Assembly (NCBI GenBank): GCA_003447545.1
Contig: DLYX01000462.1
Location: 12,718-26,372, forward strand
Source of the DNA: Deltaproteobacteria bacterium
GTDB taxonomy: Bacteria; Desulfobacterota; Binatia; UBA12015
DNA: 13,655 nucleotides
Direction: 5' to 3'
The translations under genes were made by a program, and so were the position numbers. Positions within the stretch are counted from its first letter, which is position 1. Every line of letters begins with the position of its first letter. Shown piece by piece: positions 7,654 through 13,655 of this stretch. The notes under the pieces were generated by a model. It searched no databases. It saw only the letters and a list, made by a program, of their open reading frames with translations, and was not told where the DNA came from.

Positions 7654-8178
7654 ATGGAAAAGACGTCTCTGGTCCTGACCTGCATTGGCGAAGATCGCGA
7701 GGGCCTTGTTGAAGCTCTGAGCGAGGTGGTGCAATCCCATCAAGGAAATTGGCAGGAAAGCCGCATGGCGCGTCTCGGTGGACGCTTTGCCGGCATCCTT
7801 CAGGTCGAGATCCCCACCACAAAGGAAGCCTCGCTGCGTACCGCTCTCGACGCACTCTCGGGGGCAGGCCTTCGAGTCGTTGTCGAAACCACAGCGGAAC
7901 ACGAGCCCCTGGACCATCCTCTGGAGCTCGAACTGATCGGCCTGGATCGGCCGGGAATTGTTTTCGAGATTTCCCGGGTTTTGAGGTCCTATGGGGTCAA
8001 TGTCGAGGAACTCGACACCACCCGACAAAATGCTCCCCAATCCGGCGAGCTCCTTTTTCAGGCCCGGGCCTCCCTGCGGATACCGCCGGAGCTGGACCCT
8101 GCAGAACTCTTCGCGAAGCTCGAAGCGATCGCGGGCGATTTGATGGTCGACGTTCTTCTGGAGCCCCCCGAGGACTGA
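7654..8178 (+). CDS. Double-ACT-domain protein (GcvR-like regulator family)
   Basis: 174 aa made of two tandem ACT-type ligand-binding domains, about residues 4-75 and 90-168. The first opens with LVLTCIGEDREGLVEALSEV and the second with LELIGLDRPGIVFEISRVL; both show the ACT pattern of a beta strand, a D-R-x-G turn and a helix. This matches the size and layout of GcvR, the glycine-cleavage accessory repressor, and related small regulators that bind amino acids. There is no DNA-binding domain, so it would act through a partner protein. Start ATG 7654 lacks a strong ribosome site; no better in-frame start exists. Its stop lies nine bases from the convergent patatin gene. Nothing links it directly to the polyketide genes, and the name GcvR should not be transferred without glycine-cleavage context. 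Confidence 0.8.
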   Translation: MEKTSLVLTCIGEDREGLVEALSEVVQSHQGNWQESRMARLGGRFAGILQVEIPTTKEASLRTALDALSGAGLRVVVETTAEHEPLDHPLELELIGLDRPGIVFEISRVLRSYGVNVEELDTTRQNAPQSGELLFQARASLRIPPELDPAELFAKLEAIAGDLMVDVLLEPPED

Positions 8179-8187
8179 AGCCGACCC

Positions 8188-9651
8188 TCAAGAGCCTTCG
8201 GGAACCCAGCCGAACGGCTGGAGCGAGGCCTGCAATGATGGAGCAATCCTCTCGGTTTGCCGACGCCCTTCCAGCATCACCCGCTCAATCGCTTCGCGAC
8301 CCGGCAGCAGGGAGACCGGCGAGAGCGTGCCAGTGAAACGAATCAGGAAACTCGCATAGGGTTCCTGCTCACCAAGCTGAACTTCGACCATCCGCATGAC
8401 GGGCCAAAGCCAGGCATGCGACGGTGTCAGCCGCGGCCGGAACGAATCGAGTGCAAGTACGCAAGCATTGCGAGTCCCGATGCGACCTTGATGCACCGCT
8501 TGCCGCGCCAGACGAACCGGCACATTGGCGGCCACGCCTCCATCGATCAATGCAACGACTTGCTCGCGCTCCATCACGGACTCGAGAATGCCATGCATTT
8601 CCGGATCGTTTCGGGTCACATCGTAGTGCAGAATGCCCGGAATCGCCGCCGAAAAGCCGACCGCATCGACCGCATTCGCGTCAAGCGTCCGCGCGTCTTC
8701 TCCCAAACCGATAGCCCTGACCGAGACGGGATTCACGAAATCCATCATCTGCAAAAGCTGTTTGCCGATCTGCGCAGACAAGGCGATTCGACTCGGCTTT
8801 TCTGTCGCGCCCAGTTTCCGCGTCGATGCCCACTCCTCGGGTGAAGCCCTTAGTGCATCCGGACGTACCCCTGCCACCACGGAGACAAAGGGAATCTCGA
8901 GTTCGGACAATCGACATGGCGATCCATCTGCCAAATTCAACCGCTCTCCGATCGAACTCTGCAAAAACAGCCGCATGACACCCGGCAGTCCATAGCGCCT
9001 GCGAATGCTCGCAAACCGAAAAACCTTGTCGGGTTCCAGACTAGTGGCCAACTCCAGTTGACTGTTGAAATCCGGATTTCGCCAACGAGCCCGAAACAGA
9101 CCGATCACCGCGCCCATCGACGCACCCACAATCATGCCGGGCATAATGCCGAGACGGTCCAGCGCGGCAAAGGCCCCAAGATAAATATAGCCCGCACCGC
9201 CTCCCCCGCCCGCGACGACGACGAGAGCTTTTCTACCGATCTCAGCATCGAGTTCAGCGGACGAGAAGTCTTCCTGATGCGCGCGCAAAAGGCGTTCACG
9301 CGTCGCCGTGATCTGCGGTCGGAATTCCTCCAACCACTTCCGCGCACGAATCAACTGGGCCCCCGGCTCCATCTTCGCTCCGAGAATTGGTCCCAAGGTC
9401 GCGAAAATTCTCTCGCGGAGGGCCTCGATCGGACCCTGGTCGACCGAGACTTCTCTGCGACCAATCGATGCGCCGGCAGCCGCGGCGCCGGGCTCAAATG
9501 TCCCGAGCCGAGCCAGCGAAAGACCATAGCGAATCTTGGTATATTGTTCGTGCGAGAGGACCCCGGGCAAGAGCAGACCTGCTTCCACCAGCGCCTTGTC
9601 CATCTTCTCCAGATGGCACCGTTGAATTTCGATCTCCGCTTCTATCGACAT
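8188..9651 (-). CDS. Patatin-like phospholipase / lipid acyl hydrolase
   Basis: 487 aa. The patatin core begins near residue 142: oxyanion-hole glycines AGGGGGAG (147-154), nucleophile elbow GASMG at 176-180 (Ser178) and the partner Asp370 in the DGG motif (ALIDGGVAANVP), i.e. a complete Ser-Asp dyad. No signal peptide or membrane helix is evident, so it is probably cytoplasmic or membrane-associated. It should hydrolyse acyl esters of lipids. About 140 residues of mostly helical, charged sequence precede the core, an extension whose function I do not recognise. I chose ATG 9651 (GAGGGG eleven bases upstream); the frame reaches 9732, but the extra 27 residues are Arg-rich and unlike a real N-terminus. 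It is transcribed divergently from the SDR gene across 103 bp. In a lipid-making neighbourhood a role in acyl-chain turnover is plausible but unproven. Confidence 0.87.
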   Translation of the reverse strand: MSIEAEIEIQRCHLEKMDKALVEAGLLLPGVLSHEQYTKIRYGLSLARLGTFEPGAAAAGASIGRREVSVDQGPIEALRERIFATLGPILGAKMEPGAQLIRARKWLEEFRPQITATRERLLRAHQEDFSSAELDAEIGRKALVVVAGGGGGAGYIYLGAFAALDRLGIMPGMIVGASMGAVIGLFRARWRNPDFNSQLELATSLEPDKVFRFASIRRRYGLPGVMRLFLQSSIGERLNLADGSPCRLSELEIPFVSVVAGVRPDALRASPEEWASTRKLGATEKPSRIALSAQIGKQLLQMMDFVNPVSVRAIGLGEDARTLDANAVDAVGFSAAIPGILHYDVTRNDPEMHGILESVMEREQVVALIDGGVAANVPVRLARQAVHQGRIGTRNACVLALDSFRPRLTPSHAWLWPVMRMVEVQLGEQEPYASFLIRFTGTLSPVSLLPGREAIERVMLEGRRQTERIAPSLQASLQPFGWVPEGS

Positions 9652-9754
9652 CTGCCGGGTTTCCCCTCTATGATTCAGCCGTGCTTGCCCATGGGGCCGA
9701 TTTCTCGCGCGTTCGCAGAGGAACATTGTCACCGGGCCGAATTTGGAGGATCAG
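9652..9754. promoter_or_regulatory. Divergent intergenic region between the patatin and SDR genes
   Basis: A 103-bp gap with outward-facing genes on both sides, so it must hold two promoters or one shared control element. The strong ribosome site GGAGG (9745-9749, five bases before ATG 9755) decides the SDR start; GAGGGG serves the patatin gene. I see no clear -35/-10 pair and no convincing operator dyad. Confidence 0.35.
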
Positions 9755-10525
9755 ATGCTTCTCGATCGTTTTCGCATGGATGGAAAAACCGCTCTCATCA
9801 CGGCTGCCGGCAAGGGAATAGGTGCTGCATGCGCCCGAGCCTTGGCTGAATGCGGCTGCAACGTCATGGTCGCCGCACGCACCGAGAGTGATATCGAAAG
9901 CGTCGCGGCTGAGGCACGCGCGCTCGGCGTCCGCGCCTCGGCCCTGCGCTGTGACATGACCAAGCGCGAAGATATCGAAGCTCTCGTCGCGGCTACCATG
10001 GAGGAGTTCGGCAGGATCGACGTTCTGATCAACAACGTTGGCGGCTACCCTCCGATGCCGGCCTTGAAGACGAGCGAGAAGGCCTTCAACGATGCATTCA
10101 AATTCAATGCGACGACCGCTTTTATCACCAGCCGTCTGGTGATCCCCCATATGCTCGCAGGTGAAGGGGGTTCGGTCGTTGCCATTTCGTCGGCCGCCGG
10201 ACGCGTCCCCGCCTCCGGGTTTGTCGCCTACGGCACCTCCAAGGCTGCGATGACCTTCATGATGCGAAATTTTGCGCAGGAGTTCGCGCCCAAAATTCGC
10301 TTCAACACCATTGCGGTCGGTTCCACCGCCACAACCGCTCTGACCAACTTTCTCGATGATAAAACCCGATCTCTGATGGAGGACTCCACGCCGATGAAGC
10401 GCCTGGCCGAACCGGAGGATATCGCGATGGCGGCGATCTATCTGGCCTCGGATGCGGGCAGTTATGTGACCGGAAAGGTGCTTGAAGTCGACGGCGGACT
10501 GGAATGGAATAACTGGCCCTTCTGA
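9755..10525 (+). CDS. SDR-family NAD(P)-dependent oxidoreductase
   Basis: 256 aa classical SDR. Cofactor motif AAGKGIG at 17-23, acidic Asp67 (CDMT), NNVGG at 93-97, and the full tetrad Asn118, Ser146 (ISSAAGR), Tyr159 and Lys163 (AYGTSKAA); it ends with a VDGG block. ATG 9755 has a perfect GGAGG five bases upstream and is preferred to the TTG at 9743. The opening RFRMDGKTALITAAGKGIGAA resembles 7-alpha-hydroxysteroid-dehydrogenase/glucose-dehydrogenase-like SDRs, but substrate cannot be inferred from SDR sequence. It is not a close duplicate of the KR at 2430. It is monocistronic by layout: the patatin gene diverges from it and the ligase-like gene converges, five bases after its stop. It could act on alcohol/ketone groups of a lipid or polyketide, or be unrelated metabolism. 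Confidence 0.88.
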   Translation: MLLDRFRMDGKTALITAAGKGIGAACARALAECGCNVMVAARTESDIESVAAEARALGVRASALRCDMTKREDIEALVAATMEEFGRIDVLINNVGGYPPMPALKTSEKAFNDAFKFNATTAFITSRLVIPHMLAGEGGSVVAISSAAGRVPASGFVAYGTSKAAMTFMMRNFAQEFAPKIRFNTIAVGSTATTALTNFLDDKTRSLMEDSTPMKRLAEPEDIAMAAIYLASDAGSYVTGKVLEVDGGLEWNNWPF

Positions 10526-10526
10526 G

Positions 10527-10543
10527 GGAGTCACATGGACTCC
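10527..10543. repeat. Small inverted repeat at the SDR/ligase convergent junction
   Basis: GGAGTC (10527-10532), loop ACATG, GACTCC (10538-10543): a six-bp perfect stem starting two bases after the SDR stop and covering the last codons of the convergent gene. It has no T-tract, so it is at best a weak bidirectional terminator component together with the longer stem just downstream. Confidence 0.4.
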
Positions 10544-11826
10544 TGACTCTCCAGTACCCGCATCAGGGCACGCCGGCGAGAATCGCGCCGGCGTGCCTCG
10601 CGATGACCTTGCCACCGAGCCAAAGAAAAGAACCCGGGGGTTGGACTCGCGTCAGGCACGGACGAAGCCCTGGGCTCGGATGTCCAATCAGCAAGGCGCC
10701 ACAACTGAGCCGCAGGCACCTCCGCGAGATCCGCGAGCGAGACACTGCCGGGATCAGGCGCCCGGTCGACCAGCCGAACATCCATGGGCAAACCGATCTG
10801 GCGACGGAGGTCGAGGTATTCCTTGGTGGGAAGCGCCATCCCCGGATCGGAAACCTCAACGAGAATCCGCAGATCCTGTGCGCGGACACCCGTATAAAAA
10901 ATACGACCACCCAATGCGGCAGCAAACGTCTGCGCAGCGGCCAGGATATCTACAGCCATCGCTTCACGGCCACCGAAAGCGACAGAGTCCCGAGCGGAAC
11001 CCAAACGTCGCACCGGGAAATCCGGCCGTTTGCATTTACATGCGGCGGTAGCGACCTCGACCAAATCTCCCGTGCTCCAACGGACCAGGGGAGCCCGCGC
11101 TTGCTGCAGGCTGGTGATCACCAACACGCCACACTCGCCGGGCGGAACCGGTTCTCCATCCACAAGGTCGAGAATCTCGCAGGAGTATAGGTCATTCGCC
11201 AAATGCAGCGAGCCTTCCGCACACGATACGCCAAGCAAAACCGCTTCCGGTCTCTGGTAAACCTCGACCACCCGACTGCCCCAGTCCTTTTCCAACTGCA
11301 AACGCAGCGAGTCCGGCAATAGACCGGTCGCGAGAAGCAGCTCGACCGAGGAGGGAATTTGGCAAACCCCTCCGGCATCGACCTCTTCCGCCAGCAAGAG
11401 AAGAGCTCGGGAATCACCGAAAACCACACGTGGCTCGAAGGCCGCCAGTTCGCGCAGGACACGGTCGATCGTCTCCGAATGCCAGATACGAATTTCTTCC
11501 GTTGGCAGCGGACCTTTCGCCACCAAGGTCATTCGGGAGGGCCCCGCCTGCTGATCCGAATGCATGGCCTGCAAAAGAGTGTGCGGATCTGACTCGGGCA
11601 CAAAACTCGAGAGAAGTTGAGCGGCAGGGGCGATCTCGTCTCCGCCTGTGTCCGAGAAAAACAACTGGGATATGCCCGCCTCTCCGAGGTCTCGAATAGA
11701 ACTTGTCGGCAGCTTCTGGAACTCGGCCCGGGTCGAGCATGGATATCCCTGCAGATGTCGGGCGTAAAACGAGCCCTCCCGCGCATGGGCAACACAGCTC
11801 GCCAGTTGCCCCTCGGTTACCGGCAT
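10531..11826 (-). CDS. Divergent PaaK-like (phenylacetate-CoA ligase family) adenylate-forming protein
   Basis: 431 aa. The N-terminus (AREGSFYARHLQG, then FQKLPTSSIRDL near 37-47) follows the PaaK pattern, and later motifs fit: GECGVLVITSL (230-240), LVRWSTGDLVEV (247-258, the adenylation A7 motif), CKCKRP (263-268) where PaaK has CxCGR, and a C-terminal small domain. The glycine-rich SSGTTG phosphate loop is missing: the corresponding region (about 55-80) reads FFSDTGGDEIAPAAQLLSSF. The E in the usual YGxTE motif survives only as YQRPE (190-194). ATP-dependent activation is therefore doubtful; it may be a degenerate ligase, an acyl-transfer or binding protein, or use ATP differently. ATG 11826 has AGAAGG upstream; a TTG at 11877 would overlap the glycosyltransferase gene and has no ribosome site. 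The Arg-rich C-terminal tail (about 408-420) is encoded by a perfect inverted repeat. Last gene of the leftward operon, 28 bp after GT2. Confidence 0.72.
   Translation of the reverse strand: MPVTEGQLASCVAHAREGSFYARHLQGYPCSTRAEFQKLPTSSIRDLGEAGISQLFFSDTGGDEIAPAAQLLSSFVPESDPHTLLQAMHSDQQAGPSRMTLVAKGPLPTEEIRIWHSETIDRVLRELAAFEPRVVFGDSRALLLLAEEVDAGGVCQIPSSVELLLATGLLPDSLRLQLEKDWGSRVVEVYQRPEAVLLGVSCAEGSLHLANDLYSCEILDLVDGEPVPPGECGVLVITSLQQARAPLVRWSTGDLVEVATAACKCKRPDFPVRRLGSARDSVAFGGREAMAVDILAAAQTFAAALGGRIFYTGVRAQDLRILVEVSDPGMALPTKEYLDLRRQIGLPMDVRLVDRAPDPGSVSLADLAEVPAAQLWRLADWTSEPRASSVPDASPTPGFFSLARWQGHREARRRDSRRRALMRVLESQESM
10567..10597. terminator. Perfect 12-bp inverted repeat, possible bidirectional hairpin terminator
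   Basis: GGCACGCCGGCG (10567-10578), a seven-base loop (10579-10585) and its exact complement CGCCGGCGTGCC (10586-10597) form a very stable GC stem. It lies 41 bp past the SDR stop in the rightward direction, and inside the last codons of the convergent ligase-like gene, encoding its ARRRDSRRRAL tail. It is not followed by a T-run on either strand, so intrinsic termination is not certain; it could instead block convergent transcription or protect 3' ends from nucleases. Confidence 0.5.
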
Positions 11827-11854
11827 GAGGACCTTCTCTCGGCACGAAGGGCGC

Positions 11855-12556
11855 TCATCTTCGAACCTTCGAAACAAAGGGTATGATCATGAGAATAATC
11901 CGCAACGTATCCAACCATGGGTGGTAGTGGCTATGCCTTTCATCCGGCGGTGGGTAGTAGACCTGAACGTCCACGGTTTCGATGCACAGGCCACGACGAA
12001 CGGCGAGGATCAGAACTTCACTCTCGAATTCGAAATGGCGACCGCGAATCTCCTTCGAGAGGATGTTGGCCAGAGATGCCATTGGATAAATTCGAAACCC
12101 TGATTGCGTATCGAGGATCTTCTTGCCCGAGGCTCGCTCGACCCAACCGTCAGCGAAATCATTCGCCCAACGCTTCAGCGGATCGATTTCATGCACACCG
12201 TCACGGCAACGAGAACCGATAATTATCCTTTCCGGGTAACGCTCGGACTGCGCCACCAGAACCGGAATTTGCGAAGCGAGATGCTGGCCATCCGCGTCGA
12301 GTGTCACGACATGCGTAAAGCCTTGCCGCGAAAGTTCCTGAAAACCCTCTCGCAAGGCCGCACCCTTACCCCGGTTGCGAGTATGGGTGATCACCTGAGC
12401 ACCTGCCTCTCTCGCTCGATCGGACGATTCATCGCGCGATCCATCGTCGACCACCAGCACTTTCTCCACATATGCGAGAGCGGACGAGACCACGGAGGCA
12501 ACGGTAGTTCCAGCCCCGTAACAAGGAACCAGAGCGGCAAGGCGAAACTGACTCAC
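11855..12556 (-). CDS. Family 2 glycosyltransferase (DPM1/polyprenyl-phosphate-like)
   Basis: 233 aa GT-A fold enzyme. Nucleotide-sugar motifs are clear: VVDDGS at 35-40, NRGKGAALREGF at 61-72, the metal-binding DADGQH at 87-92 and DTQSGFRIYP at 149-158. A hydrophobic segment near the C-terminus (about 218-229) could hold it at the inner membrane. Such enzymes move a sugar from a nucleotide donor to a lipid-type acceptor. GTG 12556 overlaps the stop of the PlsC-type gene (GTGA). In aryl-polyene/xanthomonadin loci a GT2 domain often occurs, sometimes fused to an LpxL-type acyltransferase; here the two are separate proteins of one operon. A sugar-lipid anchor for the polyketide chain is the natural inference. 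The sugar and acceptor are unknown. Confidence 0.88.
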   Translation of the reverse strand: MSQFRLAALVPCYGAGTTVASVVSSALAYVEKVLVVDDGSRDESSDRAREAGAQVITHTRNRGKGAALREGFQELSRQGFTHVVTLDADGQHLASQIPVLVAQSERYPERIIIGSRCRDGVHEIDPLKRWANDFADGWVERASGKKILDTQSGFRIYPMASLANILSKEIRGRHFEFESEVLILAVRRGLCIETVDVQVYYPPPDERHSHYHPWLDTLRIILMIIPFVSKVRR

Positions 12557-13332
12557 CCGCGCAGAGCCTGCAGGCGTTGATGGATGCGGCCCTGCACCCG
12601 ATCGCGAAGGTCTTCGCGATCCTCGTAAGAAAGCCCTTTGGTCTCGATCGGTTCGAGAACTTCCATCACGACACGTCCGGGGTGAATCGACAGATATTTT
12701 CCGCGAGGCATGACCTCGTCACTTCCGTGAATGGCGATCGGAACGATTGGGCGTCCCATTTGAATCGCCAAAGTGAACGCACCTTTCTTGAATTCCTGCA
12801 GGCCGCCCCCTGCCGGCGAACGAGTCCCCTCGGGAAACATGATCAGGGAAAAAGCGCCCTTCCCTTTGGCCGCAATCCGATTGAGCTTTTCGATGGATTT
12901 GGCTGGATCCTTCCGATCGATCGGAACCATCCCCAGCGTCTTCATCACGGCACCAAGAATGGGCTCCCGAAACAACTCCATCTTCGCAGCAAACCGCATA
13001 TGACCGGGTAGGTGTCCCAATAATGCCACGATATCAAAATGACTTGCATGGTTAGGCGTGACGACCGACGCCTCCGCAGGGAGGTTCTCGGCACCCCGCA
13101 AATCAATCTTCACACCTGTTGTCGTGCCAATATTTCGAGCCACGGCTTTTGCGGTTTCCCAGCCGAATTCAGGGTTCGCAAAATGAAGGGCACTGACTAG
13201 AGCGCCTCCACCTAAAACCGAGGCACGGAAAACAGCCCGGTTTAGGAAGAGCTTCCCCGCGCCAGCCGGATCGGCTCCGAATCGGAGAAGATCTTCCCGG
13301 TTTGCATCGTCGGATATATCGGCTCCGGTCAT
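12553..13332 (-). CDS. PlsC-type 1-acyl-glycerol-3-phosphate acyltransferase-like protein
   Basis: 259 aa. Acyltransferase motif I NHASHFD (94-100, the NHx4D catalytic pair), block II around MELFREP (118-124), IDRKDP (138-143) and block III FPEGTRS (166-172) are intact, so an acyl-ACP or acyl-CoA dependent O-acyltransferase is expected. A hydrophobic stretch near residues 33-50 may be a membrane anchor. ATG 13332 overlaps the upstream LpxL-type stop (ATGA) and its own stop overlaps the GT2 start (GTGA), so three genes are translationally chained. It may be a dedicated enzyme of the envelope-lipid pathway rather than housekeeping PlsC, because of this context and the coupling; the 30-residue N-terminal extension before the hydrophobic part is not typical of PlsC. 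Substrate specificity cannot be deduced. Confidence 0.88.
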   Translation of the reverse strand: MTGADISDDANREDLLRFGADPAGAGKLFLNRAVFRASVLGGGALVSALHFANPEFGWETAKAVARNIGTTTGVKIDLRGAENLPAEASVVTPNHASHFDIVALLGHLPGHMRFAAKMELFREPILGAVMKTLGMVPIDRKDPAKSIEKLNRIAAKGKGAFSLIMFPEGTRSPAGGGLQEFKKGAFTLAIQMGRPIVPIAIHGSDEVMPRGKYLSIHPGRVVMEVLEPIETKGLSYEDREDLRDRVQGRIHQRLQALRG

Positions 13333-13655
13333 ACTTTCTGATTAGCCCAGAAGTCGCGAAACTGAAACCATTGGAGGGGGTATTGACGAACCTTCGCTTC
13401 GAAGAAACCGACCACTTCCTCGATCGTTTCCTGAAGAACCTCGTCGGACGACCCGCGCGGGATGCGGTAGACTTTCGACGGCAGAAATTTATATCTTCGG
13501 CGCGATTCACTGACCGCGAAAACGGGCCAGATGGGGACGCCAGCCGCACGTGCCAAATGGAAAGTCCCCACCTGAAAGGGCGCGGCCTTGTCAAAAAATG
13601 GCAGGTTTTGCGTTACTTGCCCGGGGGCTGATCGATCGAGCTGAATCGCAACCAC
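13329..13655 (-). CDS. LpxL/HtrB-type lipid acyltransferase, C-terminal part (runs off the right edge)
   Basis: Only the last 108 residues are in the window; the frame is open to the right edge, so the start lies outside. The visible part has the LpxL/LpxM late-acyltransferase pattern: a hydrophobic LPFFDKAAPFQVGTFHLA segment, GVPIWPVFAV, and the family's closing motif YPLQWFQFRDFW. Enzymes of this family transfer acyl chains from ACP to lipid A or to related glycolipids at the inner face of the inner membrane. It is the first visible gene of a leftward operon, and its stop overlaps the PlsC-type start (ATGA). In aryl-polyene-type loci an LpxL-like domain is presumed to put the polyene chain onto the lipid anchor. 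The catalytic HX4D box lies outside the window, so activity cannot be judged. Confidence 0.82.
   Translation of the reverse strand: MVAIQLDRSAPGQVTQNLPFFDKAAPFQVGTFHLARAAGVPIWPVFAVSESRRRYKFLPSKVYRIPRGSSDEVLQETIEEVVGFFEAKVRQYPLQWFQFRDFWANQKV

Noticed and set aside
9058..9849. 263-codon open frame on the plus strand opposite the patatin gene
   Set aside because: No recognisable motif, rich in Arg/His/Ser as expected for an antisense frame, while the minus strand encodes a complete patatin core.
9668..10615. 315-codon open frame on the minus strand opposite the SDR gene
   Set aside because: The plus strand carries the full SDR motif set with a strong ribosome site; the antisense frame also overlaps the ligase-like gene end and has no family features.
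11827..11877. TTG start at 11877 for the ligase-like gene
   Set aside because: It overlaps the GT2 gene by 23 bases, has no Shine-Dalgarno, and ATG 11826 has AGAAGG at good spacing.

Overview
The window looks like chromosomal DNA of a GC-rich (about 60% by eye) Gram-negative bacterium. It encodes a LolA-like periplasmic lipid carrier, an LpxL-type acyltransferase and an RND/MMPL exporter, all of which presuppose an outer membrane. Codon use is even across all genes, and I see no tRNA, rRNA, CRISPR array, transposase or phage gene. The gene mix would fit a deltaproteobacterial-type or related lineage, but I cannot place it taxonomically from sequence alone.

Layout. Left part (1-5562): two divergent operons leave a shared 173-bp region (2257-2429). 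Leftward run ACP, LolA-like carrier and the first half of an RND/MMPL-type exporter, which leaves the window. Rightward run a FabG-like ketoreductase, a complete ketosynthase and a second ketosynthase-fold protein lacking all catalytic residues (a chain-length-factor type). Middle (5553-10525): four genes in alternating orientation, namely a RecQ-family helicase (-), a double-ACT protein (+), a patatin-like hydrolase (-) and an SDR oxidoreductase (+). Right part (10531-13655): a tight leftward operon of an LpxL-type acyltransferase (C-terminal part only), a PlsC-type acyltransferase, a family 2 glycosyltransferase and a divergent PaaK-like adenylate-forming protein.

Reading. ACP, KS, KS-like partner, KR, LolA, MMPL exporter, LpxL/PlsC acyltransferases, GT2 and an AMP-ligase-like protein form the parts list of aryl-polyene / xanthomonadin-type loci, in which a type II polyketide synthase makes a polyene acyl chain that is attached to a lipid and moved to the outer membrane. 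Here that set is split into two blocks by about 5 kb of apparently unrelated genes. No dehydratase, thioesterase or aryl-starter gene is visible, and the only ligase candidate has lost its P-loop. I therefore infer a variant cell-envelope lipid/polyketide pathway whose product is not established. Every convergent junction is very tight (10-bp overlap, 9-bp gap, 5-bp gap), and most operon partners are coupled by 4-nt ATGA/GTGA overlaps.
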